Source: an uncultured Bacilli bacterium (GTDB lineage Bacteria > Bacillota_I > Bacilli_A > RF39 > UBA660). Taken from it: a DNA stretch of 64,000 nucleotides. Made by a program: the position numbers and the translations under genes. The first letter of the stretch is position 1; every line of letters starts with the position of its first letter. Below the pieces are notes generated by a model. That model ran no database searches. It was not told where the DNA came from and was given only the letters and a program-made list of their open reading frames with translations. Below are positions 7,867-16,824 of the stretch, one piece after another. The stretch covers positions 4,473 through 68,472 of the forward strand of contig CAKOXL010000003.1 in the NCBI GenBank assembly GCA_934130105.1. Reading direction: 5' to 3'.

Positions 7867-9045
7867 CTAATCTAATTTCATGACAGTTAATTTAGCAGTA
7901 GTAGTACCATCAAAAATTAATTCTGTATTTTGATCAGTTGTAATATTAAGAGTAATCTCATCATCTTCTCTTAATCCAGCTAATATATGCCCATTTACAG
8001 CTGTTATAGTATTAGCTTTAGCTTGACCTTTTATATCACTTGCTAACATTTTAGTACCTGAAACCTTTAAAGTAACTGTATAATTCGTATCAACAGAACT
8101 AGTAATATTTAAGAAATAGTCTATTCTATAAGTACCATATCTTATTATCCCAATTGCATAAGAACTGTTATAAATAGCAAAAACAGCTGGTCCTGTTTCT
8201 TCAAGTGGTATGATAGTATCTGTATTGGCAGTAACAGTAAAACGCTGGGTTGAGTTAGAATATCTTGTACCATAAGCTTCTATCCCGTTAGGATCACCTT
8301 TTGGTCCACGAAGACCTTGTTCTCCCTTTTCCCCTTTTGGAATATAAAATGTCAAATGATGAACTAAATTTTCAAAATCATCTAGTACTTGGGCATCATC
8401 TCCCGGTGAGATAGTTTCAGTACCATCTATCGATATACCCTCACTTCTACCAATTTCTCCTGGTAGCCCTCTTGGACCTTGTTCGCCTTTTTCGCCAGGA
8501 GTACCTTGTTCTCCTTTTTCTCCCTTCGGAATATAAAAAGTTAAGTGGTGAATTAATCCTTCTTGATCATCTTGAACTGAAGCCTCCTCATCTGGATTAA
8601 TAGTTTCGGTACCATTAATCGTAATAACTTCACTTCTTCCTATTTCACCAGGAAGTCCCCTTGGACCTATTGGTCCTTGTTCTCCTTGCTCTCCCTTTTC
8701 ACCAGGTGTACCACGTGGTATTTTAAAATCTAATATTACATCTTTATTCGTTCCAACATTGGTAACCACTGCCTCAGTACCAAAATCTCCTGTTTCAGTC
8801 TTTCCTACCGTGATTGTAGTTGGACCATTTTCACCTCTTGGCCCCTGTGGCCCGGTTGGTCCCTGATTACCAGTATCTCCCTTTTCACCCTGCTCACCAC
8901 GTAATCCCTGAATGCCTTGTGGACCAATAGGACCAGTTGGCCCCTGAAGATAGCAATACCTAATATTATTACATGTCTTATCTAGGTAATTACTTCTTTT
9001 TTTGTTGCTTTTATTAAAAGAGTTATCCTGTAAATTATTATCCAT
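7867..9045 (-). CDS. Multi-module collagen-like surface protein
   Basis: 392 residues. The second ATG (MDNN) is chosen because AGGGAG sits seven bases before it and abuts the first ATG. After a 34-residue leader, Gly-X-Y tracts (35-75, 111-138, 174-200, 236-253) alternate with three copies of a ~40-residue non-collagen module (ETGDFGTEAVV..ILDFKIPRG at ~83-112; GTETINPDEEASV..HHLTFYIPKG at ~145-174; GTETISPGDDAQV..HHLTFYIPKG at ~208-237). The last two, with flanking GLPGEIGRSE, are near-identical tandem repeats. The C-terminal ~135 residues are a beta-rich tip domain. Likely a spore-surface filament, by family layout and context. Confidence 0.88.
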   Translation of the reverse strand: MDNNLQDNSFNKSNKKRSNYLDKTCNNIRYCYLQGPTGPIGPQGIQGLRGEQGEKGDTGNQGPTGPQGPRGENGPTTITVGKTETGDFGTEAVVTNVGTNKDVILDFKIPRGTPGEKGEQGEQGPIGPRGLPGEIGRSEVITINGTETINPDEEASVQDDQEGLIHHLTFYIPKGEKGEQGTPGEKGEQGPRGLPGEIGRSEGISIDGTETISPGDDAQVLDDFENLVHHLTFYIPKGEKGEQGLRGPKGDPNGIEAYGTRYSNSTQRFTVTANTDTIIPLEETGPAVFAIYNSSYAIGIIRYGTYRIDYFLNITSSVDTNYTVTLKVSGTKMLASDIKGQAKANTITAVNGHILAGLREDDEITLNITTDQNTELIFDGTTTAKLTVMKLD

Positions 9046-9064
9046 ATACATTCTCCCTTCTTTT

Positions 9065-9073
9065 TATTCTATG
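9065..9073 (-). promoter_or_regulatory. Candidate sigma-K -10 box of the collagen-like gene
   Basis: CATAGAATA on the minus strand, 19 bases before the ATG, fits CATANNNTA. The same sequence occurs at 1607-1615 in front of the glycosyltransferase gene. No clear AC -35 is present. Confidence 0.3.
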
Positions 9074-9097
9074 CATATTGGTTAAAACAGGCCATAT

Positions 9098-9132
9098 AAA
9101 AAGTAATTATACATAGACGTACAATTACTTTT
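9098..9132. terminator. Long hairpin terminator after the histidine kinase
   Basis: AAAAGTAATTGTAC pairs with GTATAATTACTTTT over 14 bp (one G-T) with a 6-nt loop. The flanking A/T tracts make it able to act in both directions. Confidence 0.7.
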
Positions 9133-9142
9133 ATACCAAATA

Positions 9143-10354
9143 TTAATACTTAAAATATTTAATAGTAAAAACCGTATTACCATTATCTAGTGAATCAACA
9201 TTAATTAAACCATTATCATTCTCAACTATAACCTTAGAAAGTGATAAACCAATACCAACACTATCAATACTAGCATTTTTTCCTTTATAAAATCTTTCAA
9301 AAATATGTGGTAAATCTTGATTTGAAATAGCACTGCCATCATTTTCAATAGTTATTTTTAAATATGCATTATTTTCTTCAACATAAATTTTAACATAACT
9401 CTTAGCATGTTCTATTGCATTTTTTATAACATTAGTTATTGCTTCTATTTGCCAGTATTTATCACAATATATAAAGTAATCATCACTATCCAAAACAGAA
9501 ACTTTAATATTTTTTAAATCACATAAATTATTAGTATTACTTATTGCCTCATTTATAATTTCATTAACACTTACATTATTCCTCATAAAATCAATAGTAT
9601 TAGTATCAAATTTAGAAAGTTTTAATAATGATTGAATCAAAAAGTTAATATGGATAGTATTTTTTCTAGCTGTTTTAATAAACTTTTCACGCGTTTTAAG
9701 ATCTAAATCAGGATTATCATCAAGATTATCAAGAGCAATCATTATAGAGGTTAGCGGTGTTTTAATCTGATGTGAAATATCTTCTAGTGAAGATTTTAAA
9801 CTAAGTTTATCATTTAAAGAATTATTAGCACTTTCCTTTAACATAATCATCGTTTTATAGACTTCATTTTTTAAAATAGATAACTCATCTTCCGTATTAT
9901 TATCAATACTAAATTTATAGTTTCCCATATTTATATTTTTAATATAATTTTCTATTTCTTTAATATCATCATCTTTTTTCTTATTATATCTTAAATAAAT
10001 TAATATAAGTATTATAGAAAATAATAACATTAAAAAGCCATTTATAAATATAAACACTTTTAATATATTGACATTTTCATTAATTACCGATTCACTTTCT
10101 AAATTTATTCCATATTTAGAAAAAAAGTTACTAGTATCATTATCAGTATTATTAAAAATAGTAATAATTTCATTATCGCTAATATCTGGATATTTTTCTT
10201 TTATAAAAACAACAAAAGAATTAATTTTATTATTAAAGTTAACTGTATAAATATGATACTGAATAATAGTTAAAAAGAAAGAAAATAATATAAAGAACAA
10301 AATAAAAATAAAAGATAATTTTATATATTTTTTTAACTCAACTTTATTTTTCAT
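9143..10354 (-). CDS. Sensor histidine kinase
   Basis: 403 residues; the ATG overlaps the end of the response regulator gene by 11 bases, implying translational coupling. Two membrane helices (about residues 11-33 and ~97-120) bracket a ~60-residue extracellular loop. The cytoplasmic part has the phosphoacceptor motif ISHQIKTPLTS (H-box), the N-box (NVIKNAIEHA) and G-boxes (VGIGLSLSKVIV). The short sensor loop is typical of kinases that watch envelope stress or an adjacent transporter. Partner: response regulator at 10344-11003. Confidence 0.92.
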   Translation of the reverse strand: MKNKVELKKYIKLSFIFILFFILFSFFLTIIQYHIYTVNFNNKINSFVVFIKEKYPDISDNEIITIFNNTDNDTSNFFSKYGINLESESVINENVNILKVFIFINGFLMLLFSIILILIYLRYNKKKDDDIKEIENYIKNINMGNYKFSIDNNTEDELSILKNEVYKTMIMLKESANNSLNDKLSLKSSLEDISHQIKTPLTSIMIALDNLDDNPDLDLKTREKFIKTARKNTIHINFLIQSLLKLSKFDTNTIDFMRNNVSVNEIINEAISNTNNLCDLKNIKVSVLDSDDYFIYCDKYWQIEAITNVIKNAIEHAKSYVKIYVEENNAYLKITIENDGSAISNQDLPHIFERFYKGKNASIDSVGIGLSLSKVIVENDNGLINVDSLDNGNTVFTIKYFKY

Positions 10355-11003
10355 AACTGTCAATCCTATATCCTATACTCTTTATTGTAGTAATAATATC
10401 AGTTCCAACTTTTTCTCTAATTCTTTTAAGATAAACCGTAACAGTATGATCATCAACATCATTACCAGTTGCTTCAAAAATTAAATCTAATATAGTACCT
10501 CTTCTTACTACTTTACCCATATTTAAAAATAAAAGATTAAGAATTTTTATTTCTAAACTAGTTAAATTTATAACAGCATCATCTTTATAAACAATCATTT
10601 TATCCATATCAAAAGTTATATTTTTTACTTTAATTATAGTCTTCTTTTTCATTCTAGTTATAATTTTAGCAACCCTTGCTAACAACTCATTCGTTGAAAA
10701 TGGTTTAGTTACATAATCATCAGCACCAATTTCTAATCCTCTAACTACATCAAATTCACTATCTTTAGCAGTTAAAAATATAGTAGGAATATGTTTCTCA
10801 TTTATATAATTTTGATACAAATCAAAGCCATTACCATCTGGAAGCGTAACATCTAAAATAATTAAATCAAAACTATTTTTACTTAAACAAGAAATAGCAT
10901 CACATATATTAGTACAAGAATCAATTAAATAGCCTTTATTTTTAAAAGCAAACTCTAATCCCTCAATAATTGATAAATTATCTTCAACTAACAAAATATT
11001 CAT
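10344..11003 (-). CDS. OmpR-family response regulator
   Basis: 219 residues. Receiver domain: acidic pair VEDN near the start, phosphoacceptor Asp in ILDVTLPDG, conserved Lys in VTKPF. C-terminal winged helix (TSLEIKILNLLF ... DDHTVTVYLKRIREKVG ... IKSIGYRI) of the OmpR/PhoB type. Pairs with the histidine kinase that overlaps its end. A direct repeat in front of the ABC transporter operon upstream is a plausible target site. Confidence 0.95.
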   Translation of the reverse strand: MNILLVEDNLSIIEGLEFAFKNKGYLIDSCTNICDAISCLSKNSFDLIILDVTLPDGNGFDLYQNYINEKHIPTIFLTAKDSEFDVVRGLEIGADDYVTKPFSTNELLARVAKIITRMKKKTIIKVKNITFDMDKMIVYKDDAVINLTSLEIKILNLLFLNMGKVVRRGTILDLIFEATGNDVDDHTVTVYLKRIREKVGTDIITTIKSIGYRIDSYEK

Positions 11004-11033
11004 AAAATCATTCCTCTAATACCATTATACAAC

Positions 11034-11058
11034 ATAAAAGAGCAAAAACTGCTCTTTA
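11034..11058 (-). terminator. Terminator between ABC permease and response regulator
   Basis: AAAGAGC/GCTCTTT stem with 7-nt loop followed by a short T run on the minus strand. It separates the transporter operon from the two-component genes. Confidence 0.6.
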
Positions 11059-13671
11059 TATGTTTTCATTTCTAATTGTTTCAATAGTATTTTGTTTATT
11101 TATCTTATTAATAGAGTATTTCATAATACAAGAAATTAAAACAAATACCGCAAGTATAACAATTACATATGCAACTATTGGTAAGCTATAATCAATTCCC
11201 ATATCTTTTCCTAAAGCAATATATATTATATAAGATAAAACTGTGCCAATTACTGTACCAAATACAAGTGATTTACCACCAATAAATAAACTTTCTAGTC
11301 TTATCATTCTATTGAACTCATATTTAGTCATACCAATACTTTTAAGCATAGCAAACTCTTGTCTTCTTAATTGCATATTAGTCGTTATTGTATTAAATAT
11401 ATTAGTTGCACCGATTAAAGATATTACTATAATAAAGCCATACAAGAAAATACCAATTAAAGTATATAAATTTCTTATTACTCTAACATTTTCATCATAA
11501 TTATCAACATAATAAGAATTATTATCTTTTAACATGCTATCAATATCATCCTGAAGTTTATTAGCATTACCTGATTTATATAATATTGAAACATAATAAG
11601 TGTTAAACAAATAGTCAAAATATTCATCACTTATAACTAAAAATTCACCACTATAACGTTTATAACCAAAAGGCTTTTCTTTAACAACATTACTAATTTC
11701 TATACTAAAATCATTAAATTTGCAGATATCTGAATCACATTTAACATTCAAAGTATCATTTTTATTATAATCAAGAACCCTTAAAGTTCTAGAAATATTT
11801 TTACCATGATCAGACTTACTAATATTAACATAATCATTCAATATTGCCTTATTCTTAACATCATCATAATTAAGACCTAATGATTTAATATACTTTCTAT
11901 ATTGATTATCTCCTAACGCAATTATAGTTAAATTGCTAACATCTAAATCATCTGGTATATTTAAAAATGATTTATATTCTTTACTATACTTAATATTTGA
12001 AATATCTAAATTAGCAATTCTACTAACTGTATAATCACTAACATTATCTAGTTTGGTTGTTGCTAAAAGTTTATTATATTCATCATCACTAAAGCCCTCT
12101 ACTACATCATATGAAGTTAATAAAAGATTTCCCTCTTTATCTTTAACTTCTAATCTAATCGTTTTAGTTGCCAAATCCATAAAGCTATAAAGAGCAATAA
12201 ATACTGCTACTGATACTATAATAGAAATAACAGTCGTTCTATATTTCTTTTTATTTCTCTTGAAATTTTTGTAAGATATTTCTCCACCAACGCCAAAGAT
12301 TTTCTTAACTATTTTAGGTGATTTTATTTTTTTAGGATTAATCTTAATACTAGCACTATTTCTAATTGAATCTATTGGTGAAACTTTAGATGCTTTAATA
12401 CTACTTCTAAGTGCCGAAAAATATATTGTAATAATTCCTAGAATAATAGATGCAATAATAGCTATATATGAAAATGAAAAGACAAGTTCAAATCCCAAAG
12501 CAAATGATTTTGCTAAAAAATAATTACTAACAACTATTAAAATTGCTGATGCTAATAGTCCAAAGAAAATACCAAGTGGAATTCCAATTAAACCAAGTAC
12601 AAATGCTTCATAAAAAACATTTTTTCTAATTTGTCTTTTTGTTGCTCCTATACTTCTTAACATTCCATATTGTTTAATTTTTTCAGTTATTGAGATATCA
12701 AAACTATTCTTAATACAAAATATTGATGTAAAAACAATAATCATAATAACTATCAAAACAACTATTTCAAGTCCATCAATACCACTTTCTTCTATTGGAT
12801 TAGTCTCTAAAGAAACCAAATATTGATTTATGCTAATTTTATATTTTGCTTTATTTAACTGATCATAATATGTCTTTGATTCATCTTCTGTTAAATTACT
12901 TTTATTATATTTTTCAAATAAATTTTCATCAACACCAATTATGTTGGCTGTTGTTTTATAAATTGATTTAAGTCCATCTTTAGTATATCTAGCATACACA
13001 TTAACATTTTCAGTTAATTTACTATCATCTTGATAAGTTACAAATGTATAACCAGGTGCTATATAACTTTCAACATTATTAGCTGGTCTTTCAATAATAC
13101 CAACCACTTTATATGTCATTCTACTAGTATTAATAATATCTTCATTACCAGTATAGGCATTATTTTGATTAAGTAAACTACCATCATCACTTACTCTACT
13201 ACCAACATCTAAAGTAATTACATCACCTATATTTATTGTAACTCTACCATTAGTTTTTAAATGAGTAGGAATAAGTATTTCTGAATCATTATTAGGAAGT
13301 CTTCCTTCTACTAATTTTATAGATAATTTTTCAAGTGAATCTTTTGTAAAACCATTAATATAAACGTAAGGTTTATATTCATTTTTAGAATCTATTTTTG
13401 CATATCCAATACTATTAGTTAAATAAATAGCTTCTATCTTTCTATTATTTTTAAATGTATCGATATCAGATATTGGAACATCCATATATTCTACATGAAA
13501 ATTACCCGTATTTTTAATATCATAAGCTATTAAAGATTTAAGTAAACTAGAATAAATTGAAGCAACTGCTGTTATAAGTGCTACTGATAACATTATCCCA
13601 ACAATAGTAACTATTGTTCTTCTTTTGTTTAACTTAAGATTTTTAATAGTTAACTTATTAAGTAAATTCAT
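11056..13671 (-). CDS. FtsX/MacB-type ABC transporter permease
   Basis: 871 residues with two FtsX modules. An N-terminal helix (~19-40), a large extracellular MacB-like domain (~45-290) and three helices (~300-430) form the first; a helix near 480, a second ectodomain (~500-725) and three final helices form the second. Loops between helices carry the usual FtsX cue 'GMLRSIGATKRQIRK' and 'FAMLKSIGMTKYEF'. It starts two bases after the ATPase stop. Such transporters move or remove peptides and lipids at the outer membrane face, often antimicrobial peptides in Firmicutes; the substrate is not evident. Confidence 0.88.
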   Translation of the reverse strand: MNLLNKLTIKNLKLNKRRTIVTIVGIMLSVALITAVASIYSSLLKSLIAYDIKNTGNFHVEYMDVPISDIDTFKNNRKIEAIYLTNSIGYAKIDSKNEYKPYVYINGFTKDSLEKLSIKLVEGRLPNNDSEILIPTHLKTNGRVTINIGDVITLDVGSRVSDDGSLLNQNNAYTGNEDIINTSRMTYKVVGIIERPANNVESYIAPGYTFVTYQDDSKLTENVNVYARYTKDGLKSIYKTTANIIGVDENLFEKYNKSNLTEDESKTYYDQLNKAKYKISINQYLVSLETNPIEESGIDGLEIVVLIVIMIIVFTSIFCIKNSFDISITEKIKQYGMLRSIGATKRQIRKNVFYEAFVLGLIGIPLGIFFGLLASAILIVVSNYFLAKSFALGFELVFSFSYIAIIASIILGIITIYFSALRSSIKASKVSPIDSIRNSASIKINPKKIKSPKIVKKIFGVGGEISYKNFKRNKKKYRTTVISIIVSVAVFIALYSFMDLATKTIRLEVKDKEGNLLLTSYDVVEGFSDDEYNKLLATTKLDNVSDYTVSRIANLDISNIKYSKEYKSFLNIPDDLDVSNLTIIALGDNQYRKYIKSLGLNYDDVKNKAILNDYVNISKSDHGKNISRTLRVLDYNKNDTLNVKCDSDICKFNDFSIEISNVVKEKPFGYKRYSGEFLVISDEYFDYLFNTYYVSILYKSGNANKLQDDIDSMLKDNNSYYVDNYDENVRVIRNLYTLIGIFLYGFIIVISLIGATNIFNTITTNMQLRRQEFAMLKSIGMTKYEFNRMIRLESLFIGGKSLVFGTVIGTVLSYIIYIALGKDMGIDYSLPIVAYVIVILAVFVLISCIMKYSINKINKQNTIETIRNENI

Positions 13672-13673
13672 AA

Positions 13674-14345
13674 TTAAGCCTCCCTAACTATTTTTCCATC
13701 TTCAATTTCAATAATTCTATCAGCACACTTAGCAATTTCCATATTATGAGTAATCATAATAATCGTTTGTTTATATTCTTTATTTGATTTTCTTAATAGT
13801 TCAACTATTTCATCACTAGATTTTGAATCAAGATTACCAGTTGGTTCATCAGCAAGTATTATAGAAGGTCTAGTAATTAAAGCTCTACCAATAGATGTTC
13901 TTTGTTGTTGACCACCAGAAAGTTCATTTGGCAAATGATTTTTTCTTTTTTCAAGTCCTAACAACTTAACCAAATCATCTAATTCTTTTTTATCAACATT
14001 TCTGTTATCTAAATCAAGTGGTAATGTTATATTTTCTAAAACATTAAGAATAGGAATTAAATTATAAAACTGATAGATTAATCCAATTTGTCTTCGTCTA
14101 AATATTGCTAATTTATCATCATCAAAGCTATAAATGTCCTTATCTCCTATATATACTTTACCACTAGTAGGACGATCAACACCTCCAATTAAATGAAGTA
14201 ATGTTGATTTACCAGAACCACTAGCACCAACAATAGCAACAAATTCACCCTTTTCTACTGAAAAAGATACATTATCAAGTGCCACAACTTTGGTACTATC
14301 TTTCCCATATACTTTAGTTAAATTTTCAACTTTTAATATTTCCAT
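13674..14345 (-). CDS. ABC transporter ATPase (MacB/LolD/BceA family)
   Basis: 223 residues; AAAGGAG before the ATG. Walker A GASGSGKST, signature LSGGQQQRTSIGRAL, Walker B IILADEPTGNLD, and H-loop ITHN are intact. It forms the transporter with the permease directly downstream. The promoter region carries a likely response-regulator operator, so induction by the neighbouring two-component system is probable. Confidence 0.94.
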   Translation of the reverse strand: MEILKVENLTKVYGKDSTKVVALDNVSFSVEKGEFVAIVGASGSGKSTLLHLIGGVDRPTSGKVYIGDKDIYSFDDDKLAIFRRRQIGLIYQFYNLIPILNVLENITLPLDLDNRNVDKKELDDLVKLLGLEKRKNHLPNELSGGQQQRTSIGRALITRPSIILADEPTGNLDSKSSDEIVELLRKSNKEYKQTIIMITHNMEIAKCADRIIEIEDGKIVREA

Positions 14346-14373
14346 AAAAGTTACTCCTTTCTTTTACATTTTA

Positions 14374-14407
14374 ATTATACTATAGTAAAAGTTACAAATA
14401 GGTTACA
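14374..14407 (-). promoter_or_regulatory. Promoter with tandem response-regulator boxes for the ABC operon
   Basis: On the minus strand TGTAAC-CTATT-TGTAAC (14407-14391) is a direct repeat with 11-base spacing, the arrangement bound by OmpR/PhoB-type regulators. It ends 11 bases before a TATAAT (14379-14374). No good -35 hexamer is present, as expected for an activator-dependent promoter. Confidence 0.5.
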
Positions 14408-14424
14408 TTTAGAAATTTATATAT

Positions 14425-14454
14425 AAAAAAACTAAACATTTTTCTGTTTAGTAA
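14425..14454 (-). terminator. Intrinsic terminator upstream of the ABC operon
   Basis: ACTAAACA/TGTTTAGT stem, 6-nt loop, then seven T residues on the minus strand. A possible promoter (TTGACT, 17 bases, TAATTA; 14517-14489) lies just upstream, so a ~60-nt transcript could end here. Confidence 0.7.
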
Positions 14455-14617
14455 AATATAAAAGAAAGTTAGTTTTTTCATTTTATTATAATTAACAACA
14501 TTAAATTTTTAAGTCAAATCTTGATTAATTAAATAGATTTATATTCACAAATTCCAAGTTAAACTTTCTAGTATTTAATATTTTATTGTTAATAGACTCA
14601 TTTGAAAATAGTTTTTA

Positions 14618-14647
14618 TAAAATAAAATATCCCGCCATATAGACGGG
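14618..14647 (-). terminator. Terminator of the candidate small RNA
   Basis: Six-bp stem CCCGTC/GGCGGG with a TATAT loop, followed by ATATTTTATTTT on the minus strand. Confidence 0.7.
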
Positions 14648-14722
14648 ATTTCAGGGGGTTTGGTTGAATTGCTCTCACACTTTAGTCCGTAAGAGCCACC
14701 ATGCGTAAGGATACCCTCACGC
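14620..14722 (-). ncRNA. Candidate small RNA (~100 nt), class unknown
   Basis: The minus strand has a promoter, a structured body and a terminator. Hairpin 1 at 14724-14701 pairs ATGCGTGAGG with CCTTACGCAT around a GTAT loop. Hairpin 2 pairs GCTCTTAC with GTGAGAGC. A single-stranded C-rich stretch (CAACCAAACCCCCTGAAA) follows, then the terminator stem CCCGTC/GGCGGG with a T-rich tail. It lies between recG and the ABC operon, with no open reading frame. I cannot match it to tRNA, SRP, 6S, tmRNA or a riboswitch I know. The C-rich stretch could pair with Shine-Dalgarno sequences, as in several Gram-positive regulatory RNAs. Confidence 0.6.
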
Positions 14723-14728
14723 ATTTTA

Positions 14729-14757
14729 ATAATATAATATTATTCAAAATAAGTCAA
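14729..14757 (-). promoter_or_regulatory. Sigma-A promoter of the candidate small RNA
   Basis: TTGACT (14757-14752), 17-base spacer, TATTAT (14734-14729) on the minus strand, just after the recG stop codon. The predicted start falls at about 14722, the base of hairpin 1. Confidence 0.65.
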
Positions 14758-14773
14758 CAATATTTTTCTAAAT

Positions 14774-16771
14774 TTAAGAGTTATGATTAATAGACTCAAT
14801 TAATCTTTTTTTTAAGTCATCACTATCAAAATTTTTATCATTTAAATACTCAAAAGAGTCATTTTTTGCTTGTATCAAAATTTTGTAATCATTTTTAATA
14901 TTGGCTATTTTAAACGACATATCTCCACTTTGTTTAGTACCAAATAAGTCACCATGACCTCTTAATTTAAAATCTTCTTCACTTATTTCAAAACCATCAC
15001 TTGTTTTAGCCATTATTTCTAATCGCTTAGTATCGCTGTTACTAATTAAAACACATTTAGAAGCAATACTACCACGACCAACTCTTCCTCTTAATTGATG
15101 TAGAGTAGATAAACCAAATCTATTAGCATCAAAAATAACTATCATTGAAGCATTAGGAACATCAACACCTACTTCTATTACCGTTGTACTAATAAGTATC
15201 TGTATTTTATTTTGCTTAAATTCGCTCATAATTAAATCTTTAGCCATAGTTGCCATTTTGCCATGAACTATATCAATCCTATACCTACTACCAAAAGCCA
15301 AATTCATCTTATCCTTAAGTTCAACGACATTAGTTAAATCCGAATTATCACTTTCTTCAATTAGAGGAGCAATAACATAAATTTGATGATTTTGTTTAAG
15401 TTCTTCATACATCAATTCTAAAACATCTTTAATTTCAGAATTATTTTTGACATATGTCTTAACTGGGATCCTGCCCTTAGGCATTTGTTTAATAATAGAT
15501 ACATCCATATCGCCATAAATAGTTAAAGCATAAGTTCTAGGAATTGGTGTTGCACTCATATATAAAACATCAGGCATGATACCTTTATTATTTAGAAGAG
15601 CTCTTTGGTTAACACCAAAACGATGCTGCTCATCAGTAATAACTAAGCCCAAATTTTTATATTTAACCTCTTCTTGAATTAAAGCATGTGTACCTATAAC
15701 TATATTAATATTTCCATTTTCTAATTCTTTATAAATTGACTGTTTTTCTTTCTTTGTCTGTGAACCAACAAGTAATTCAACATTAATACCAGTATCTTTA
15801 AATAAATCTTTAACATTGTTGTAATGCTGAATAGCTAATATTTCAGTTGGTGCCATTAAAGCACTTTGATATCCACTAAGATAATTAAGATACATTGATG
15901 CAATAGCTACTATTGTTTTACCACTACCAACATCACCCTGAATAATTCTATTCATTCTAGAAGAAGAATTAAAATCATTTTTAATTTCATTAATAGTATT
16001 TATCTGATCAGAAGTTAACTCAAAAGGTACCATATTTAAAAATTTATTAACATCATCTTCTGTTATATTTCTTTTAATACCAGTCTTCTCATTTTTATGT
16101 TGTTCTCTTAAATAATTAATTTTAAACATAAATTCAAATAATTCTTCATATTTTAATCTAATTTCAGCTTCTTTTAATTTTTCTATACTAGGTGGGTTAT
16201 GAACGATATTTAGTGATGTTCTTTTATTTAAAAAATGATACCTTTCTTGGAAGATTAAGGGAATATTATCAGTAATATCTTTACCATTCATAAGTAAAGC
16301 TGTATTAATATACGTTAACATATTCTTATTAGTTAAACCAGTAGTACAGTGGTAAACCGATTCGATTTTAGTCTGATTATTTAATAGACCGAATTTAATA
16401 TCAGATGCAGTTATAACATTTTTATTTTTATCATATTTACCAATTACTATAACATTAGTACCAATATCTAAATCTTTCTTCATAAAAGCACGATTAAAAA
16501 TGGAAACACCAACAACACCATTAGTTGTAACAAGTCGAAAATTTAGCTTATTAAGACCAGCCTTAAATCTTAACAATATAGGTACACTTTCTACCTTTCC
16601 ATCTACTGTAACTTTTTCATCATCATTTACTTCTTTTAAATTACATCTTTTTAAAACGTCATAACGAAACGGATAGTGTGTTACTAAATCATCAACAGTA
16701 TAAATACCAATTTTATTTAATAATGCCAATGATTTAGGTCCTATACCTTTAACCTGTGAGACATTTACCAT
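14774..16771 (-). CDS. recG: ATP-dependent DNA helicase RecG
   Basis: About 665 residues. RecG remodels stalled replication forks and Holliday junctions. Visible: N-terminal KGIGPKSLALL helix-hairpin and OB-fold wedge (~50-150), Walker A GDVGSGKT, TDEQHRFGV (DEQH-box variant normal for RecG), SATPIPRT, and the C-terminal helicase motifs TTVIEVGVDVPNA and QLRGRVGRG. The frame is open to an ATG at 16795, but a TATAAT sits directly before that codon, so the start at 16771 is preferred; neither has a strong ribosome binding site. Confidence 0.93.
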   Translation of the reverse strand: MVNVSQVKGIGPKSLALLNKIGIYTVDDLVTHYPFRYDVLKRCNLKEVNDDEKVTVDGKVESVPILLRFKAGLNKLNFRLVTTNGVVGVSIFNRAFMKKDLDIGTNVIVIGKYDKNKNVITASDIKFGLLNNQTKIESVYHCTTGLTNKNMLTYINTALLMNGKDITDNIPLIFQERYHFLNKRTSLNIVHNPPSIEKLKEAEIRLKYEELFEFMFKINYLREQHKNEKTGIKRNITEDDVNKFLNMVPFELTSDQINTINEIKNDFNSSSRMNRIIQGDVGSGKTIVAIASMYLNYLSGYQSALMAPTEILAIQHYNNVKDLFKDTGINVELLVGSQTKKEKQSIYKELENGNINIVIGTHALIQEEVKYKNLGLVITDEQHRFGVNQRALLNNKGIMPDVLYMSATPIPRTYALTIYGDMDVSIIKQMPKGRIPVKTYVKNNSEIKDVLELMYEELKQNHQIYVIAPLIEESDNSDLTNVVELKDKMNLAFGSRYRIDIVHGKMATMAKDLIMSEFKQNKIQILISTTVIEVGVDVPNASMIVIFDANRFGLSTLHQLRGRVGRGSIASKCVLISNSDTKRLEIMAKTSDGFEISEEDFKLRGHGDLFGTKQSGDMSFKIANIKNDYKILIQAKNDSFEYLNDKNFDSDDLKKRLIESINHNS

Positions 16772-16824
16772 CCTATCACGCCCATTTCTAGGCATATTAT
16801 AACATATTTTTTAAATTTCTTAAA

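Noticed and set aside
14690..14702. GGTGGC in the first small RNA as a second T-box
   Set aside because: No NACCGCG follows, no stem I elements are present, and no aminoacyl-tRNA or amino-acid gene follows.
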